Virus record (IMG/VR): IMGVR_UViG_3300007960_003894 | Coordinates: 1-26,636 of that record | DNA: 26,636 nucleotides | Reading direction: 5' to 3' (one strand) | Source of the DNA: a virus | Shown here: positions 6,250 through 13,553 of the stretch, piece by piece | Numbering within the stretch: the stretch's first letter is position 1 | Layout of the letters: each line of letters starts with the position of its first letter | Position numbers and translations under genes: made by a program | The notes under the pieces: model-generated | Databases searched by the model: none | The model's input: only the letters and a program-made list of their open reading frames with translations | Told to the model about the DNA's origin: nothing

Positions 6250-7152
6250 TCACTCCTCTGCTAGTTTTTCAAAGAAGGATAGACTTTCGTCATCCTCATC
6301 CCCGAAAGATACTTCATCACTTACTTTAGGTGCTGGCGCACTTTTAGGTGCAGGTGCAGCAGCAACTGGTGCAGGTTCATAATCTTCTGCTGTAGAAGCA
6401 GGAGCATTCAAACCTAATACACGATCAAGTTTTGCTTTGAGTTCTGCATAAGACTTAAATTGTTTCTTATCTAAGAAGTCTTGCAAAGAGTGTTGTTGAT
6501 TATACACTTTCTCTAATTCGTCATCATCACCTGCCAATAGTGGCGAAGTAGAATCAAATTCAGACTTATCATAGTTCCGATATCCTTCAACCTTACGAAT
6601 CTTCAATTTAAAGTCAGCACCTTCCCAAAAGTCAAATGGGTTTACTGGTGTCTCATCCTCAAACTCAGGATTCATTGATTCGTTGAGTTTATCCCAAATC
6701 TTTTTACCGAAGGAGTATAAAAACACCTTGCCTTCGTTAGCAGGATTAGCAGGATCTTTTACAACATAGATGTTAGCATGGTACTTCAATCGACGTTTCT
6801 GTTTCCTTGCTTGCTCTTTACCAGCTTCGGTTCCGTTGTTCCATAATGTAGAATTTAACTCACCAACTGGATCTTTTTCACCGATAGTTGTAAGAGAGTT
6901 TTCAATATACCATCCTCCTGGACCTTGGAATCCATGATCAAAGATACGCACCCATGGCACGTCCTCATTGGCAGGAGCAGGTAGAAACCGAATCACAGCA
7001 AAACCATTGCCTGACTTATCAACCTCTGGTTTCCAAAAGCGATCGTCGCCACTTCGTGACTGTTGTTGTGCGCCAGTAGATAGTTTGTTAGATTCAGAAA
7101 CTAAATGTGACAAAGAACTGCCACGGGACTTCTTTAGACTTGCAAAAGACAT
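6250..7152 (-). CDS. 32: gp32, single-stranded DNA-binding protein
   Basis: Binds ssDNA cooperatively at the phage replication fork and in recombination. The 300-aa length matches T4 gp32 (301 aa). The N-terminal basic B domain with LKKSRGSSLSHL is followed by the OB core (HGFQGPGGWYIENS, KYHANIYVVKDPANPANEGK, FGKKIWDKLNE, PFDFWEGADFKLKI) and an Ala/Pro-rich linker. It ends in an acidic tail (FGDEDDESLSFFEKL) like the T4 tail that contacts partner proteins. The protein has no cysteine at all, so the T4 zinc site (His64, Cys77, Cys87, Cys90) is missing apart from the His; the loop reads NSLTTIGEKDPVGELN instead. GAGGT precedes the ATG. It has its own promoter and terminator and follows 59 and 33 in T4 order. 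Confidence 0.97.
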   Translation of the reverse strand: MSFASLKKSRGSSLSHLVSESNKLSTGAQQQSRSGDDRFWKPEVDKSGNGFAVIRFLPAPANEDVPWVRIFDHGFQGPGGWYIENSLTTIGEKDPVGELNSTLWNNGTEAGKEQARKQKRRLKYHANIYVVKDPANPANEGKVFLYSFGKKIWDKLNESMNPEFEDETPVNPFDFWEGADFKLKIRKVEGYRNYDKSEFDSTSPLLAGDDDELEKVYNQQHSLQDFLDKKQFKSYAELKAKLDRVLGLNAPASTAEDYEPAPVAAAPAPKSAPAPKVSDEVSFGDEDDESLSFFEKLAEE

Positions 7153-7214
7153 ATGTTTACCTCGTATTTGCGTTGTATGTTAATCGTATCCACAATATCA
7201 TAATATAAGCATCT

Positions 7215-7243
7215 ATTATACTACATTTAGGCAAAGGAGTCAA
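7215..7243 (-). promoter_or_regulatory. Sigma70-type promoter for gp32
   Basis: On the minus strand TTGACT (7243-7238), a 17-bp spacer and TATAAT (7220-7215) form a near-consensus promoter. Transcription would start near 7208, leaving a leader of about 55 nt before the gp32 ATG. The -35 box lies in the last codons of gp59, so gp32 can be expressed apart from 33-59. Confidence 0.85.
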
Positions 7244-7832
7244 GCACTATTTTACGATACTTGCCTTTGTCTATTTGTATCGCCTGATGAAAAAACGGAC
7301 GATACTTATTCATCAGAAACAACAAATCATTCATCATTCTATCATCATACTTTGACCATAATTTAGAATAACCAACCAAATCATCAAGAATGATAAGTGT
7401 TTCCAACGAAATCTTTTTACGAAGATACAAACGATATAACAATGGATGTCTACCGTCTTTCATCTTCAAACATGAATCAAGAGATACATCTTGATCCACA
7501 ATACCTATTATATCCTCTTTAAAGGTATAAGTCAAGGAATCTATTTTCTTTTTCCACTTCTTCATCTGTATCAGATTTTCACCTGACATTAGATTCCCAA
7601 TCCAATGCTCAGTTCCAGAAGTATAGTTTGCTAAAAGGAACTGAACGAATTCTTCTTTCTTAAACTTGCGTGATGCCTTCTCAAAAAAGTATCGATCTTT
7701 TCTGCTGAGAAAGGCAGTTTCACTTGCTCGTACTTTGCCATTATATTTGAAATAATCATAAGTCTTGCGAGTGAAGTGTTGATTCAATGCAAGGTATATT
7801 CTGTATGTGTCAAACGCAGTCATTAGCATCAT
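7227..7832 (-). CDS. 59: gp59, loader of the gp41 replicative helicase
   Basis: gp59 loads the gp41 helicase on gp32-coated forked DNA. The start chosen is the ATG (7832) in the ATGA overlap with the gp33 stop, giving 201 aa (MMLMTAFDTYRIYLALNQHF); a longer frame from 7880 would lie inside gp33. T4 gp59 is 217 aa. Similarity to T4 is visible in the N-terminal DTYRIYLALNQHF...YDYFKYNGKV, SRKDRYFFEKASRKF, the HWIGNLM segment, FKEDI and ISLETLIILDDL. Helical and basic, as in the family. Its place between 33 and 32 is exactly T4 order and strongly supports the call. Confidence 0.92.
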   Translation of the reverse strand: MMLMTAFDTYRIYLALNQHFTRKTYDYFKYNGKVRASETAFLSRKDRYFFEKASRKFKKEEFVQFLLANYTSGTEHWIGNLMSGENLIQMKKWKKKIDSLTYTFKEDIIGIVDQDVSLDSCLKMKDGRHPLLYRLYLRKKISLETLIILDDLVGYSKLWSKYDDRMMNDLLFLMNKYRPFFHQAIQIDKGKYRKIVLDSFA

Positions 7833-8053
7833 ATAGGAAGTTTTGCACCTTCCTTTTTGATCATGTTTAACTCTTGACACTCAACTGTCATCTTTTGTTT
7901 AATCAATGGTGATACAAGTTTTGCTGCAGTTTCAACTTCCATTTGATTATTTTCACACCAATGTAGCACCGCATCGAGATATGTTAGTTTATGATCTCTT
8001 ACCAGTTCTTCTACGATAATAGAGAACTTTTCTTTCGTCATTACATTGATCAT
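7829..8053 (-). CDS. 33: gp33, late-transcription co-activator
   Basis: gp33 bridges the host RNA polymerase beta-flap and the sliding clamp so that gp55-bound polymerase transcribes late genes. This 74-aa version is shorter than T4 gp33 (112 aa) but aligns with its core: FSIIVEELVRDHKLTYLDAV with T4 FIIEKMVEEFGMSYLEA, then ENNQMEVETAAKLVSPLIK with ENSIPETQFAKFIPSGII. The N-terminal extension of T4 is missing. The C-terminal clamp-binding tail is less clear (AKLPI at the end). It is the first gene of the 33-59-32 cluster, with a promoter just upstream. Together with the TATAAATA boxes in this window it implies a T4-type late switch. Confidence 0.85.
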   Translation of the reverse strand: MINVMTKEKFSIIVEELVRDHKLTYLDAVLHWCENNQMEVETAAKLVSPLIKQKMTVECQELNMIKKEGAKLPI

Positions 8054-8085
8054 TCGGGATTCCCTATTGGTTTAGAATAAACTCT

Positions 8086-8114
8086 ATTATAAAGGATTTA
8101 CACCAAAAAGTAAA
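8086..8114 (-). promoter_or_regulatory. Sigma70-type promoter for gp33-gp59
   Basis: On the minus strand TTTACT (8114-8109), a 17-bp spacer and TATAAT (8091-8086) precede gp33, with a start site expected near 8079 and a leader of about 25 nt. The -10 is a perfect match and the -35 matches four of six. It lies in the gap after the Fe-S carrier gene, so the late baseplate genes and gp33 are separate units. A weak AT-only hairpin (AAAAAG/CTTTTT) overlaps the -35. Confidence 0.75.
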
Positions 8115-8119
8115 GCTTT

Positions 8120-8431
8120 TTATGTAGCGAATGACTTTCCACAACCACAGGTCGCTGTTGCGTTTGGATTCTTTATAGTAAACTGAGCATTGAGACCATC
8201 GTCCTGATAGTCTACTGTGCATCCTTGAAGATACTGCATACTCATAGAGTCTATAATAAGGTTATCGACTTCGAAGTCATCCTCCTCTGCCTTCTCCTCA
8301 AACGTGAACCCATAGTTGTAACCAGAACAACCGCCACCTGTAATGAATAATCTAATTTTCATTGTGGTCAAAGATTGCTCTAGTGCAATGTCAGAGATTT
8401 TCTTTTTTGCTGCTTCTGTAAGTTCTATCAT
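8120..8431 (-). CDS. A-type iron-sulfur cluster carrier (IscA/ErpA/HesB family)
   Basis: Carries Fe-S clusters to target proteins in the cytoplasm. The 103-aa length is normal for the family. It has the N-terminal ELTEAAKKKI helix, GGGCSGYNYGF with Cys35, and CGCGKSF with Cys95 and Cys97: the three conserved cluster cysteines. Cys71 (LQGCTVDY) is extra. The middle DSMSMQYLQGCTVDY matches the usual 'D..s...l.G..vDy' segment, with the common L/F-x-G-x-x-I/V-D-Y core. The ATG overlaps the stop of the 812-aa tail gene (ATGA), so it is expressed with late structural genes. HesB-like genes are known in marine T4-like phages; their target is not established. Confidence 0.93.
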   Translation of the reverse strand: MIELTEAAKKKISDIALEQSLTTMKIRLFITGGGCSGYNYGFTFEEKAEEDDFEVDNLIIDSMSMQYLQGCTVDYQDDGLNAQFTIKNPNATATCGCGKSFAT

Positions 8432-10866
8432 GGCAATACCATATCTGGTTTTATACCAGTTTGATTTATTCTCCTCGGAGAAACTGGCATTGTATACGAA
8501 CTACTACTTGACGCACTGGTAGAATTATCTACAACTGTATTGCTGTTATCAACCATCACTACTCCATTTCGAGATTGTGCCTGTGATGCAGATATAGAAT
8601 TTACCGCACTACCTCCAGCCGATGCTGAACCAGTTCTAGACGGACCAATACCACCACCACCACCTTGACTCATAACACCAATGCCATAATACTCACTGGA
8701 CTTACTTCCATAAGCATCTTGTTTGACATTACCAGCTTTTAGTTGTGCTGCACCACCTGCCCCAACTAAGTGTGCTGCAGCAAGAAATCCCGCAACCTCT
8801 TCTGGACTAGACTGATTATCAATAACCTTTTTGCTTTTCAAATATCCTATTTGTTTATTGGTATATTTTCTCATAGCATCTTCTTGCATAGCAGGATTTC
8901 TTAGAAACTCTTCCTTGCTACCCTTCAACCAATTTTTAGGATCATTTAATGCTTTGTTACTGTTAACACCTGACTTCACATATCCTGCATCTTGTAATGC
9001 CATAGCACCCATTTGGTACATACCCAAATATCCTATGGTATTTTCAGCACCATAATCGCCACTACTTTCTCGTATACCTATTGCAGTTTTATATGAAGCG
9101 TAATCAAATCCACCAGAACTAGAAGAGGATGTAACTTGACCGCCAGTAACTTTCGGTTGAGGTTTATTCAACATTCCTTGAGTTAGTGTACCTGCTGCCA
9201 AAGCAGCTACTGCTGCATCACCACCTAATCCTTGTACTTGTTTTACGAACTGACCCATTGCGGCACCGTCGCCAGTTTTTTGTGCTGCAATAAATCCTTC
9301 TTGTAATGTAGTCGCAGTATCTTTAATTATTGTTGGATCGCCACCAATACCAGTTGACATATTGAGTGCTTTTTGTACTAGCAATTTATCCGAATCTCGT
9401 AAATCGTCATGAGCAAGAATTCCTCTAAGTTCACCTTGGGTTAACTCACCAAGACGCGATGCATCAATCTCACTCTTTCCAATATAATCGTGGTCATATA
9501 TACCTTTATCGATAGCAGATTTTAAAGCAAGTTTTTCATTTAATTGTTTTTCAAATTCTTTTGCTTGCGCATCAAATCTATCATCCGCTTCATTGAAACT
9601 ATCTTCTGCAGCCTTGAGTGATCGAAGTAATGATTCACCTGCAGTGCCACCAGCATCTTCAATTAATTTAACTTGTCTAGCAATCTCGTTATATTCATCT
9701 GCAGCAGATTGTCTTTGCTCAAATAGTTTTTGAACAGTAGCCTGTTCAATAGTCGCTGAATCTAAAAATTGTTTTTCACGCATCAACTTATCTTTTTCTA
9801 GTTGATATTCTTTCTCACTCATATTACTTCTGTCAGCTTCTAATGCTGCAAGATTTGCTGCTAATCCTTCTTTTCTTGCTATTAAACTCTCACTAGATTG
9901 TATAAACTCTTTATCGAAATTAGGGTCAAAGTAATCACCGATCCAACCCCCAACCATATTACCTAATGACGCACCAAGTACTGCACCCATTGGTCCACCA
10001 ACAATACCAATTGCTCCACCAATAGCACCACCAATCAACCCACCAAGATCTTCACCTTGTAATTCAGTTTCAATTTTATCATCTAATTCAGCAGAGAAAA
10101 GATCATATCCATCTTTAATGTTGACCGCAAGTGATTCTACAATTGCTACAGGTGGAAAAACTCTAGCAAGTATTTTTGATGCTTTGCTAGCATCTAATGC
10201 TGTATCTGCAATCTTTCCAGCTTTAACTACATCATCTGCTACTGATCCAGATACCTTCCCTGTTTTGCCGCTTTTAATTTTTTCTTCAAGAATTTTTTGT
10301 TCTGCATCTGCTAGTTTTTTAAATCCATTTTGAGATTTTTGTGAAGCTTTGCTATTTGCCAGTCTTTCCTTTGTATCAGCCTTTAATTGTTTCTGGGACG
10401 CTTTTTGTGCTTCAGTAAGCTTTTTAGTTTTTTTAGTAAGATCATCTACAGCATCTGCTGCTTTAGGTGTCTTTGTAAAAAATTTCTTTATTTGATTGAG
10501 ACCAAATGCGCCACCAACAGCAGTAGTAACAGCTTTAGCGATAAAAGATCCAATACCACCTCCACCAGATTCACCATCACCATTACCACCAGTGGTAGCA
10601 CCGACACTAGCACCTGCTAACTTTTGTCTCCGAAGTTGTCGCATTCTTTCTCGACGTGCTTCATCTTCTGATTGGTAGTATTCACTATGAAGTTCGTAAG
10701 TCTCATCTAACCAACTTTCAACTCTACCCAATATTTGAGTTTGGTTATCTAGTTTATCACCGATATCACTAAATCCACTCTTCATCTTTGACGAGAGTTG
10801 AGATTGATTTTTTAGAGACTTTTCTTGATATTCTTTAGTCTTCGAATTAAAAAATGGTAGTGCCAT
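8428..10866 (-). CDS. Large tail protein with C-terminal peptidoglycan-hydrolase domain; tape-measure candidate
   Basis: An 812-aa protein. Order: N-terminal helical segment with basic RRERMRQLRRQKLAG (~71-85); Gly-rich stretch; Lys/Ala-rich helical region (~140-235); glycine-zipper hydrophobic segment (~274-310); long charged helices (~320-450); Ser/Gly linker; lytic transglycosylase-like domain (~586-730) with IGIRESSGDYGAENT (candidate catalytic Glu600), GYLGMYQMGAMALQDAGYV and a helical remainder; then a low-complexity Gly/Ser/Asn tail. The ESSGDYG...GYLG.YQ.G motif is typical of SLT-like domains in phage tail proteins. It follows a gp51-like gene, in the part of the T4 tail cluster that in T4 holds 27, 28 and the tape measure 29. 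Length and glycine zipper would suit a tape measure ejected into the envelope, but a baseplate hub lysin is possible. The gp5 here has no lysozyme, so this is the likely cell-wall opener. Confidence 0.7.
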   Translation of the reverse strand: MALPFFNSKTKEYQEKSLKNQSQLSSKMKSGFSDIGDKLDNQTQILGRVESWLDETYELHSEYYQSEDEARRERMRQLRRQKLAGASVGATTGGNGDGESGGGGIGSFIAKAVTTAVGGAFGLNQIKKFFTKTPKAADAVDDLTKKTKKLTEAQKASQKQLKADTKERLANSKASQKSQNGFKKLADAEQKILEEKIKSGKTGKVSGSVADDVVKAGKIADTALDASKASKILARVFPPVAIVESLAVNIKDGYDLFSAELDDKIETELQGEDLGGLIGGAIGGAIGIVGGPMGAVLGASLGNMVGGWIGDYFDPNFDKEFIQSSESLIARKEGLAANLAALEADRSNMSEKEYQLEKDKLMREKQFLDSATIEQATVQKLFEQRQSAADEYNEIARQVKLIEDAGGTAGESLLRSLKAAEDSFNEADDRFDAQAKEFEKQLNEKLALKSAIDKGIYDHDYIGKSEIDASRLGELTQGELRGILAHDDLRDSDKLLVQKALNMSTGIGGDPTIIKDTATTLQEGFIAAQKTGDGAAMGQFVKQVQGLGGDAAVAALAAGTLTQGMLNKPQPKVTGGQVTSSSSSGGFDYASYKTAIGIRESSGDYGAENTIGYLGMYQMGAMALQDAGYVKSGVNSNKALNDPKNWLKGSKEEFLRNPAMQEDAMRKYTNKQIGYLKSKKVIDNQSSPEEVAGFLAAAHLVGAGGAAQLKAGNVKQDAYGSKSSEYYGIGVMSQGGGGGIGPSRTGSASAGGSAVNSISASQAQSRNGVVMVDNSNTVVDNSTSASSSSSYTMPVSPRRINQTGIKPDMVLP

Positions 10867-10875
10867 AGTTGACTC

Positions 10876-11046
10876 TTATCTTTTTTGGTTATTGAGTTCT
10901 TCTATATCTTGTAAATGTTGTTTCAATAAAGTTACATACACGTCTCGTTCAAACGGTATCATGTTTTCTAGTTCTGTCAATGAATACTTATGATGATGGA
11001 TCAAAGCAAAATTCATCTGATACATGTTTATCAAACTTTCATGCAT
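10876..11046 (-). CDS. Small baseplate-hub assembly protein, gp51-like
   Basis: A 56-aa frame starting in a TGATG overlap with the gp26 stop: MHESLINMYQMNFALIHHHK then YSLTELENMIPFERDVYVTL. The 'hhkYs..ele.M.PfErd.Yv.lL' pattern recurs in short proteins of tailed phages near the tape measure or hub genes, and in T4 gene 51 (hub assembly) follows gene 26. No cysteine or membrane segment. It ends 9 nt before the 812-aa tail protein. Assignment as gp51-like rests on the pattern and position, not on a confident alignment; a tail-assembly chaperone is the alternative. Confidence 0.6.
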   Translation of the reverse strand: MHESLINMYQMNFALIHHHKYSLTELENMIPFERDVYVTLLKQHLQDIEELNNQKR

Positions 11047-11747
11047 CAGACCAACATAAAAAAATCTTTGAGTCCCTCCACCAACGCATAATCTTTTTGT
11101 TTACACTCCTCGCAGTCCCATTCCATCAAATGACTTAACGATGGACCATCAGTAAAGAATGCTAATATCTTTTCAAACTGATCTTTATTTAAATGATCCA
11201 ACCATTCATCTAATTCTTCTGTAGTAAACTCATCATAAACATTTTCACTATCGTAAATATATTCAACATTATCTTTCACCATAGCAAATAGATTTGAAGC
11301 AGTTCTTTCCATCATCTTTTCATCACTGTAGGTCGGATATGTTAGTTTGATTCCGATGCTATCACCCAATTCAATCTTACCATCACTCACGCTACCAGTA
11401 ATCGATAAATCTTCAATGTCGAATACATATTTTGTTTTTGCTTTGCATTCATTATCACTATTGTGACTGAGAATCATTTCTATTTGCTCACCCACCGACT
11501 TCGATCTTATTTGCATAAACAACCATTCGACATCAAATGTTGATAGTTTGTCTACATCAATACCTTTAGTCAATATACAATTTTTTAATAAATCTTTAAC
11601 CGCACCGATGATTGTTTCTTTTTCTCCATCTTCTAATGCAATTAAAAGTATCTTTTCTTCTTTTACTAAAAACGGTCTATATTTTATATTTTTATTTGTA
11701 GATGGTAATTTAGTCTTAAACTCAGGTACAGATAATGTAGGTAACAT
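11046..11747 (-). CDS. 26: gp26-like baseplate hub protein
   Basis: A 233-aa protein of the T4 baseplate gp26 family, needed for hub assembly. The start is the ATG at 11747 with GGAG eight bases upstream; a TTG two codons earlier is not preferred. The N-terminus with PEFKTKLPSTNKNIKYRPFL and VKEEKILLIALE is the hallmark of the family ('lPstgk...yRPFlvkeEK.LLiA.e'). The C-terminus has CEECKQKDY...LKDFF, a two-cysteine knuckle followed by the usual FF ending. Slightly longer than T4 gp26 (208 aa). It lies between the tube-fold protein and the gp51-like gene, a T4-like 26-51 order. Confidence 0.88.
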   Translation of the reverse strand: MLPTLSVPEFKTKLPSTNKNIKYRPFLVKEEKILLIALEDGEKETIIGAVKDLLKNCILTKGIDVDKLSTFDVEWLFMQIRSKSVGEQIEMILSHNSDNECKAKTKYVFDIEDLSITGSVSDGKIELGDSIGIKLTYPTYSDEKMMERTASNLFAMVKDNVEYIYDSENVYDEFTTEELDEWLDHLNKDQFEKILAFFTDGPSLSHLMEWDCEECKQKDYALVEGLKDFFMLV

Positions 11748-11775
11748 TCTCAATCTCCATAATTAAATTATTTTT

Positions 11776-12468
11776 TTATTGTCCAGATGCTAATCCTGTA
11801 AACACTCTAGTTGATGGGCTAAGGGTTGATGCTTCTCTTTGGTCTATTCCAATCAGTATAGGTTTATTTGGATCGCGTGGATCAACAACGATTTCTTCAT
11901 TTTCTTCATTTTCTTCTTCGTGTGTTGTTATATTATAATAACGATGCGCAAACTGCAATGAAAGTTTAGCGAGACTGTCGTCACCCCAACCCATTTGTAC
12001 ACCATTCATAATAATAGGATATGAATCAACAAGTTCTATTGTAGTTCTTAATTTTCCTGTGTCATCAAACTGCCTTATATAAACATTTGATTTATAATTA
12101 TCAAAATATTTTACATTGAACGATCCACCAAATCCTTGTGGAGTTGTATCTATCATACTTTGCATCCACTTTTCAAAAAATATCTTTTCACCCATATTTG
12201 CACTTAATAAAAATGTAATCGTTACATCTGAATGCACTGCAGCATAAGGAACTTTATTAACTGGACCATTCATGGAGAATCTTTGATCTATTGTCATTGC
12301 TGTTCGACCAGGAATTTCAACACTATCTGCTCTATATGTTAGATTTCTTATTTCCTCTGGATCTAAATTAAATGCAGATGGTGGACTAATCAAAACCTCA
12401 AAGTGTGAAGTCTTAGCAACTCCACTTTTAAGTCCATCACTAATCATTTTTCTTATGTTGAATGCCAT
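11776..12468 (-). CDS. Tail-tube-fold baseplate protein, probably tube initiator (gp54-like)
   Basis: A 230-aa protein with the tail-tube (gp19/gp54) look. It opens with KTSHFEVLISPP, then RADSVEIPGRT, VPYAAVHSDVTITFLLS, FFEKWMQSMID and a last strand pair IELVDSYPIIMNGVQMGWGDDSLAKLSLQFAHRYY, comparable to the T4 gp19 ending with DAFP..V..I.LDW and TFQYSYW. An acidic stretch (EEENEENEE, ~186-194) and a short tail are added. The placement among baseplate hub genes, away from any sheath gene, favours gp54 (starts tube polymerisation on gp48) over the major tube protein gp19. TAATG overlap with the gene before. Confidence 0.6.
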   Translation of the reverse strand: MAFNIRKMISDGLKSGVAKTSHFEVLISPPSAFNLDPEEIRNLTYRADSVEIPGRTAMTIDQRFSMNGPVNKVPYAAVHSDVTITFLLSANMGEKIFFEKWMQSMIDTTPQGFGGSFNVKYFDNYKSNVYIRQFDDTGKLRTTIELVDSYPIIMNGVQMGWGDDSLAKLSLQFAHRYYNITTHEEENEENEEIVVDPRDPNKPILIGIDQREASTLSPSTRVFTGLASGQ

Positions 12469-13058
12469 TAGATTGCCCTTCTTGAGTCTCTATAAACTCT
12501 TTGTGTGCTTGCCTTTTCAAATCTTTGCGTTGGTAGCATTAGTGCTATATCCCATTCGGTTGCTGGCACGTTATAAAATCTAGATCTAACATTTGAAGCA
12601 AGGTAATGTTTGAATGTTGGTTTAAACAATCTAAATTTTGAAGCACCTTGTAATGTTTCATATGATAGTCTAAGTTTTGTTGTTCTGTCGTATTTTTTAT
12701 TTGATACAATACCATAAAGATTATCCATCAACTTTGCTCGTAATACTGGTGGTAGATAATGTAAGTTTATACCATAGAAACCACCTGATGCTGGACCAAC
12801 CATAAAAATCAAAGGAAACCTGTCATAGTATGGTAGTGTTTTCTTGCCTTTAGGGTCATAGAAAAAATGATACATTTTACCTACCGTTGGAGATGCTCTT
12901 AAATCTTTATCATCAGCATTCGATAATATCTTATCAGGATTTGCACCTGCCGTTCGTTTAGCAGCTCTTCTAAACCAATCGCGTGCTTCTTGGCTTCGAG
13001 CAGGTGTTTGACCAGCACGAAGTCCTCTTGTTAATATGTCGTCGAATAAGGTTGCCAT
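12468..13058 (-). CDS. Conserved phage protein, possible virion/packaging factor, 196 aa
   Basis: Not firmly recognised. The N-terminal third is basic (TRGLRAGQTPARSQEARDWF, AAKRT). The core has GKMYHFFYDPKGKKTLPYYD, RFPLIFMVGPASGGFYGINL and HYLPPVLRAKLMD. This 'lPyyD.fPl...........G..G.N.HYLpp..R' signature is seen in many marine T4-like phages. The rest is Arg/Lys/Tyr-rich with FKPTFKHYLASNVRSRFYNV and ends EWDIALMLPTQRF plus a basic tail. In T4 the gene next to 4 is gene 2 (DNA end protector), so that role is a possibility from order and basic charge only. Five bases after gp4; TAATG overlap with the tube-fold gene. Confidence 0.55.
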   Translation of the reverse strand: MATLFDDILTRGLRAGQTPARSQEARDWFRRAAKRTAGANPDKILSNADDKDLRASPTVGKMYHFFYDPKGKKTLPYYDRFPLIFMVGPASGGFYGINLHYLPPVLRAKLMDNLYGIVSNKKYDRTTKLRLSYETLQGASKFRLFKPTFKHYLASNVRSRFYNVPATEWDIALMLPTQRFEKASTQRVYRDSRRAI

Positions 13059-13062
13059 GATA

Positions 13063-13500
13063 CTATTTAGTCTTCTTGCCGAATAATTGTTCTTCAGTTA
13101 ACACCTGAAATTTCCAGTTTCTATCTTTACAATAACGAACCGCTGCTTCCCACTTTGCTTGATTAACTCCCCAAGTGGTCACCTCGTTAATGTATTTCTT
13201 TGTGACACGACTCTTTTTCTCTGGAGGACGAGACTGTGCTGCAGGTTTTACTTCAAATACAACTATCTCACCTTTGCTAGTCTTAACAATGAAGTCTGGA
13301 AAATATCGATGTTTTTTGCCGTCGATAGGAGATCGATAGGGTATGGCAAACTCTTCACTGCCCCACCATATTATGTCTGGATTCTTATCAAAGTATGAAC
13401 ACACATTTAGTTCCCAAGAACTGCGATATATAATATTGGTTGGATCGCCTTTATACTTCTCAGGAAACTTTGGTTTAAACCTACCTTGATGATACTTCAT
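13063..13500 (-). CDS. 4: gp4, head completion protein (PD-(D/E)XK nuclease fold)
   Basis: Completes DNA-filled heads before tail joining. The ATG at 13500 gives 145 aa with the family start MKYHQGRFKPKFPEKYKGDP and then TNIIYRSSWE, close to T4 gp4 (KYRGDPKKITYRSNWE). A GTG eight codons upstream is possible but would put the start within the promoter region. Nuclease-like residues are visible: Glu30 (RSSWEL), Asp69 (RYFPDF) and Glu83-x-Lys85 (FEVKP), forming a PD...ExK motif, and the C-terminal KFQVLTEEQLFG. First gene of the minus-strand late cluster. T4 gp4 is sometimes numbered 50/65. Confidence 0.92.
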   Translation of the reverse strand: MKYHQGRFKPKFPEKYKGDPTNIIYRSSWELNVCSYFDKNPDIIWWGSEEFAIPYRSPIDGKKHRYFPDFIVKTSKGEIVVFEVKPAAQSRPPEKKSRVTKKYINEVTTWGVNQAKWEAAVRYCKDRNWKFQVLTEEQLFGKKTK

Positions 13501-13508
13501 ACAATCTG

Positions 13509-13516
13509 TATAAATA
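13509..13516 (+). promoter_or_regulatory. T4-type late promoter TATAAATA (gp48 cluster)
   Basis: An exact match to the T4 late box, 37 nt before the gp48 ATG. A ribosome site AAAGGTG (13542-13548) lies between. It would start the plus-strand baseplate run beginning with gp48 and gp53. It also overlaps the region just upstream of gp4. Confidence 0.8.
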
Positions 13517-13531
13517 GTTAACACAAAAATC

Positions 13532-13539
13532 TATTTATT
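13532..13539 (-). promoter_or_regulatory. Late promoter box AATAAATA (gp4 cluster)
   Basis: On the minus strand AATAAATA matches seven of eight bases of TATAAATA and lies 31 nt before the gp4 ATG. Together with the plus-strand box 15 bp away it forms a divergent pair for the two late clusters. Confidence 0.6.
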
Positions 13540-13553
13540 ACAAAGGTGTATAA

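Noticed and set aside
6243-6262. GAGG...CCTC hairpin at the gp32 stop codon
   Set aside because: It is short, has no T-run on either strand and overlaps coding sequence; the UUCG hairpin at 6207-6224 is the real terminator.
10118-10678. Several plus-strand open frames antisense to the 812-aa tail gene (also 8831-9055)
   Set aside because: They have low-complexity Ser/Thr/Ile/Phe-rich composition that comes from reading the Ala/Lys/Asp-rich tail gene backwards, with no ribosome sites.
11776-12468. Major tail tube protein gp19
   Set aside because: The fold looks alike, but the protein is larger than T4 gp19, has an acidic insertion, and lies among baseplate hub genes with no sheath gene nearby; a tube initiator fits better, though gp19 is not excluded.
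13064-13070. CTAAATA on the minus strand just before the 196-aa gene
   Set aside because: It overlaps the gp4 stop codon and is only five bases from the next ATG, so a transcript from it would have almost no leader; it is most likely a chance match.
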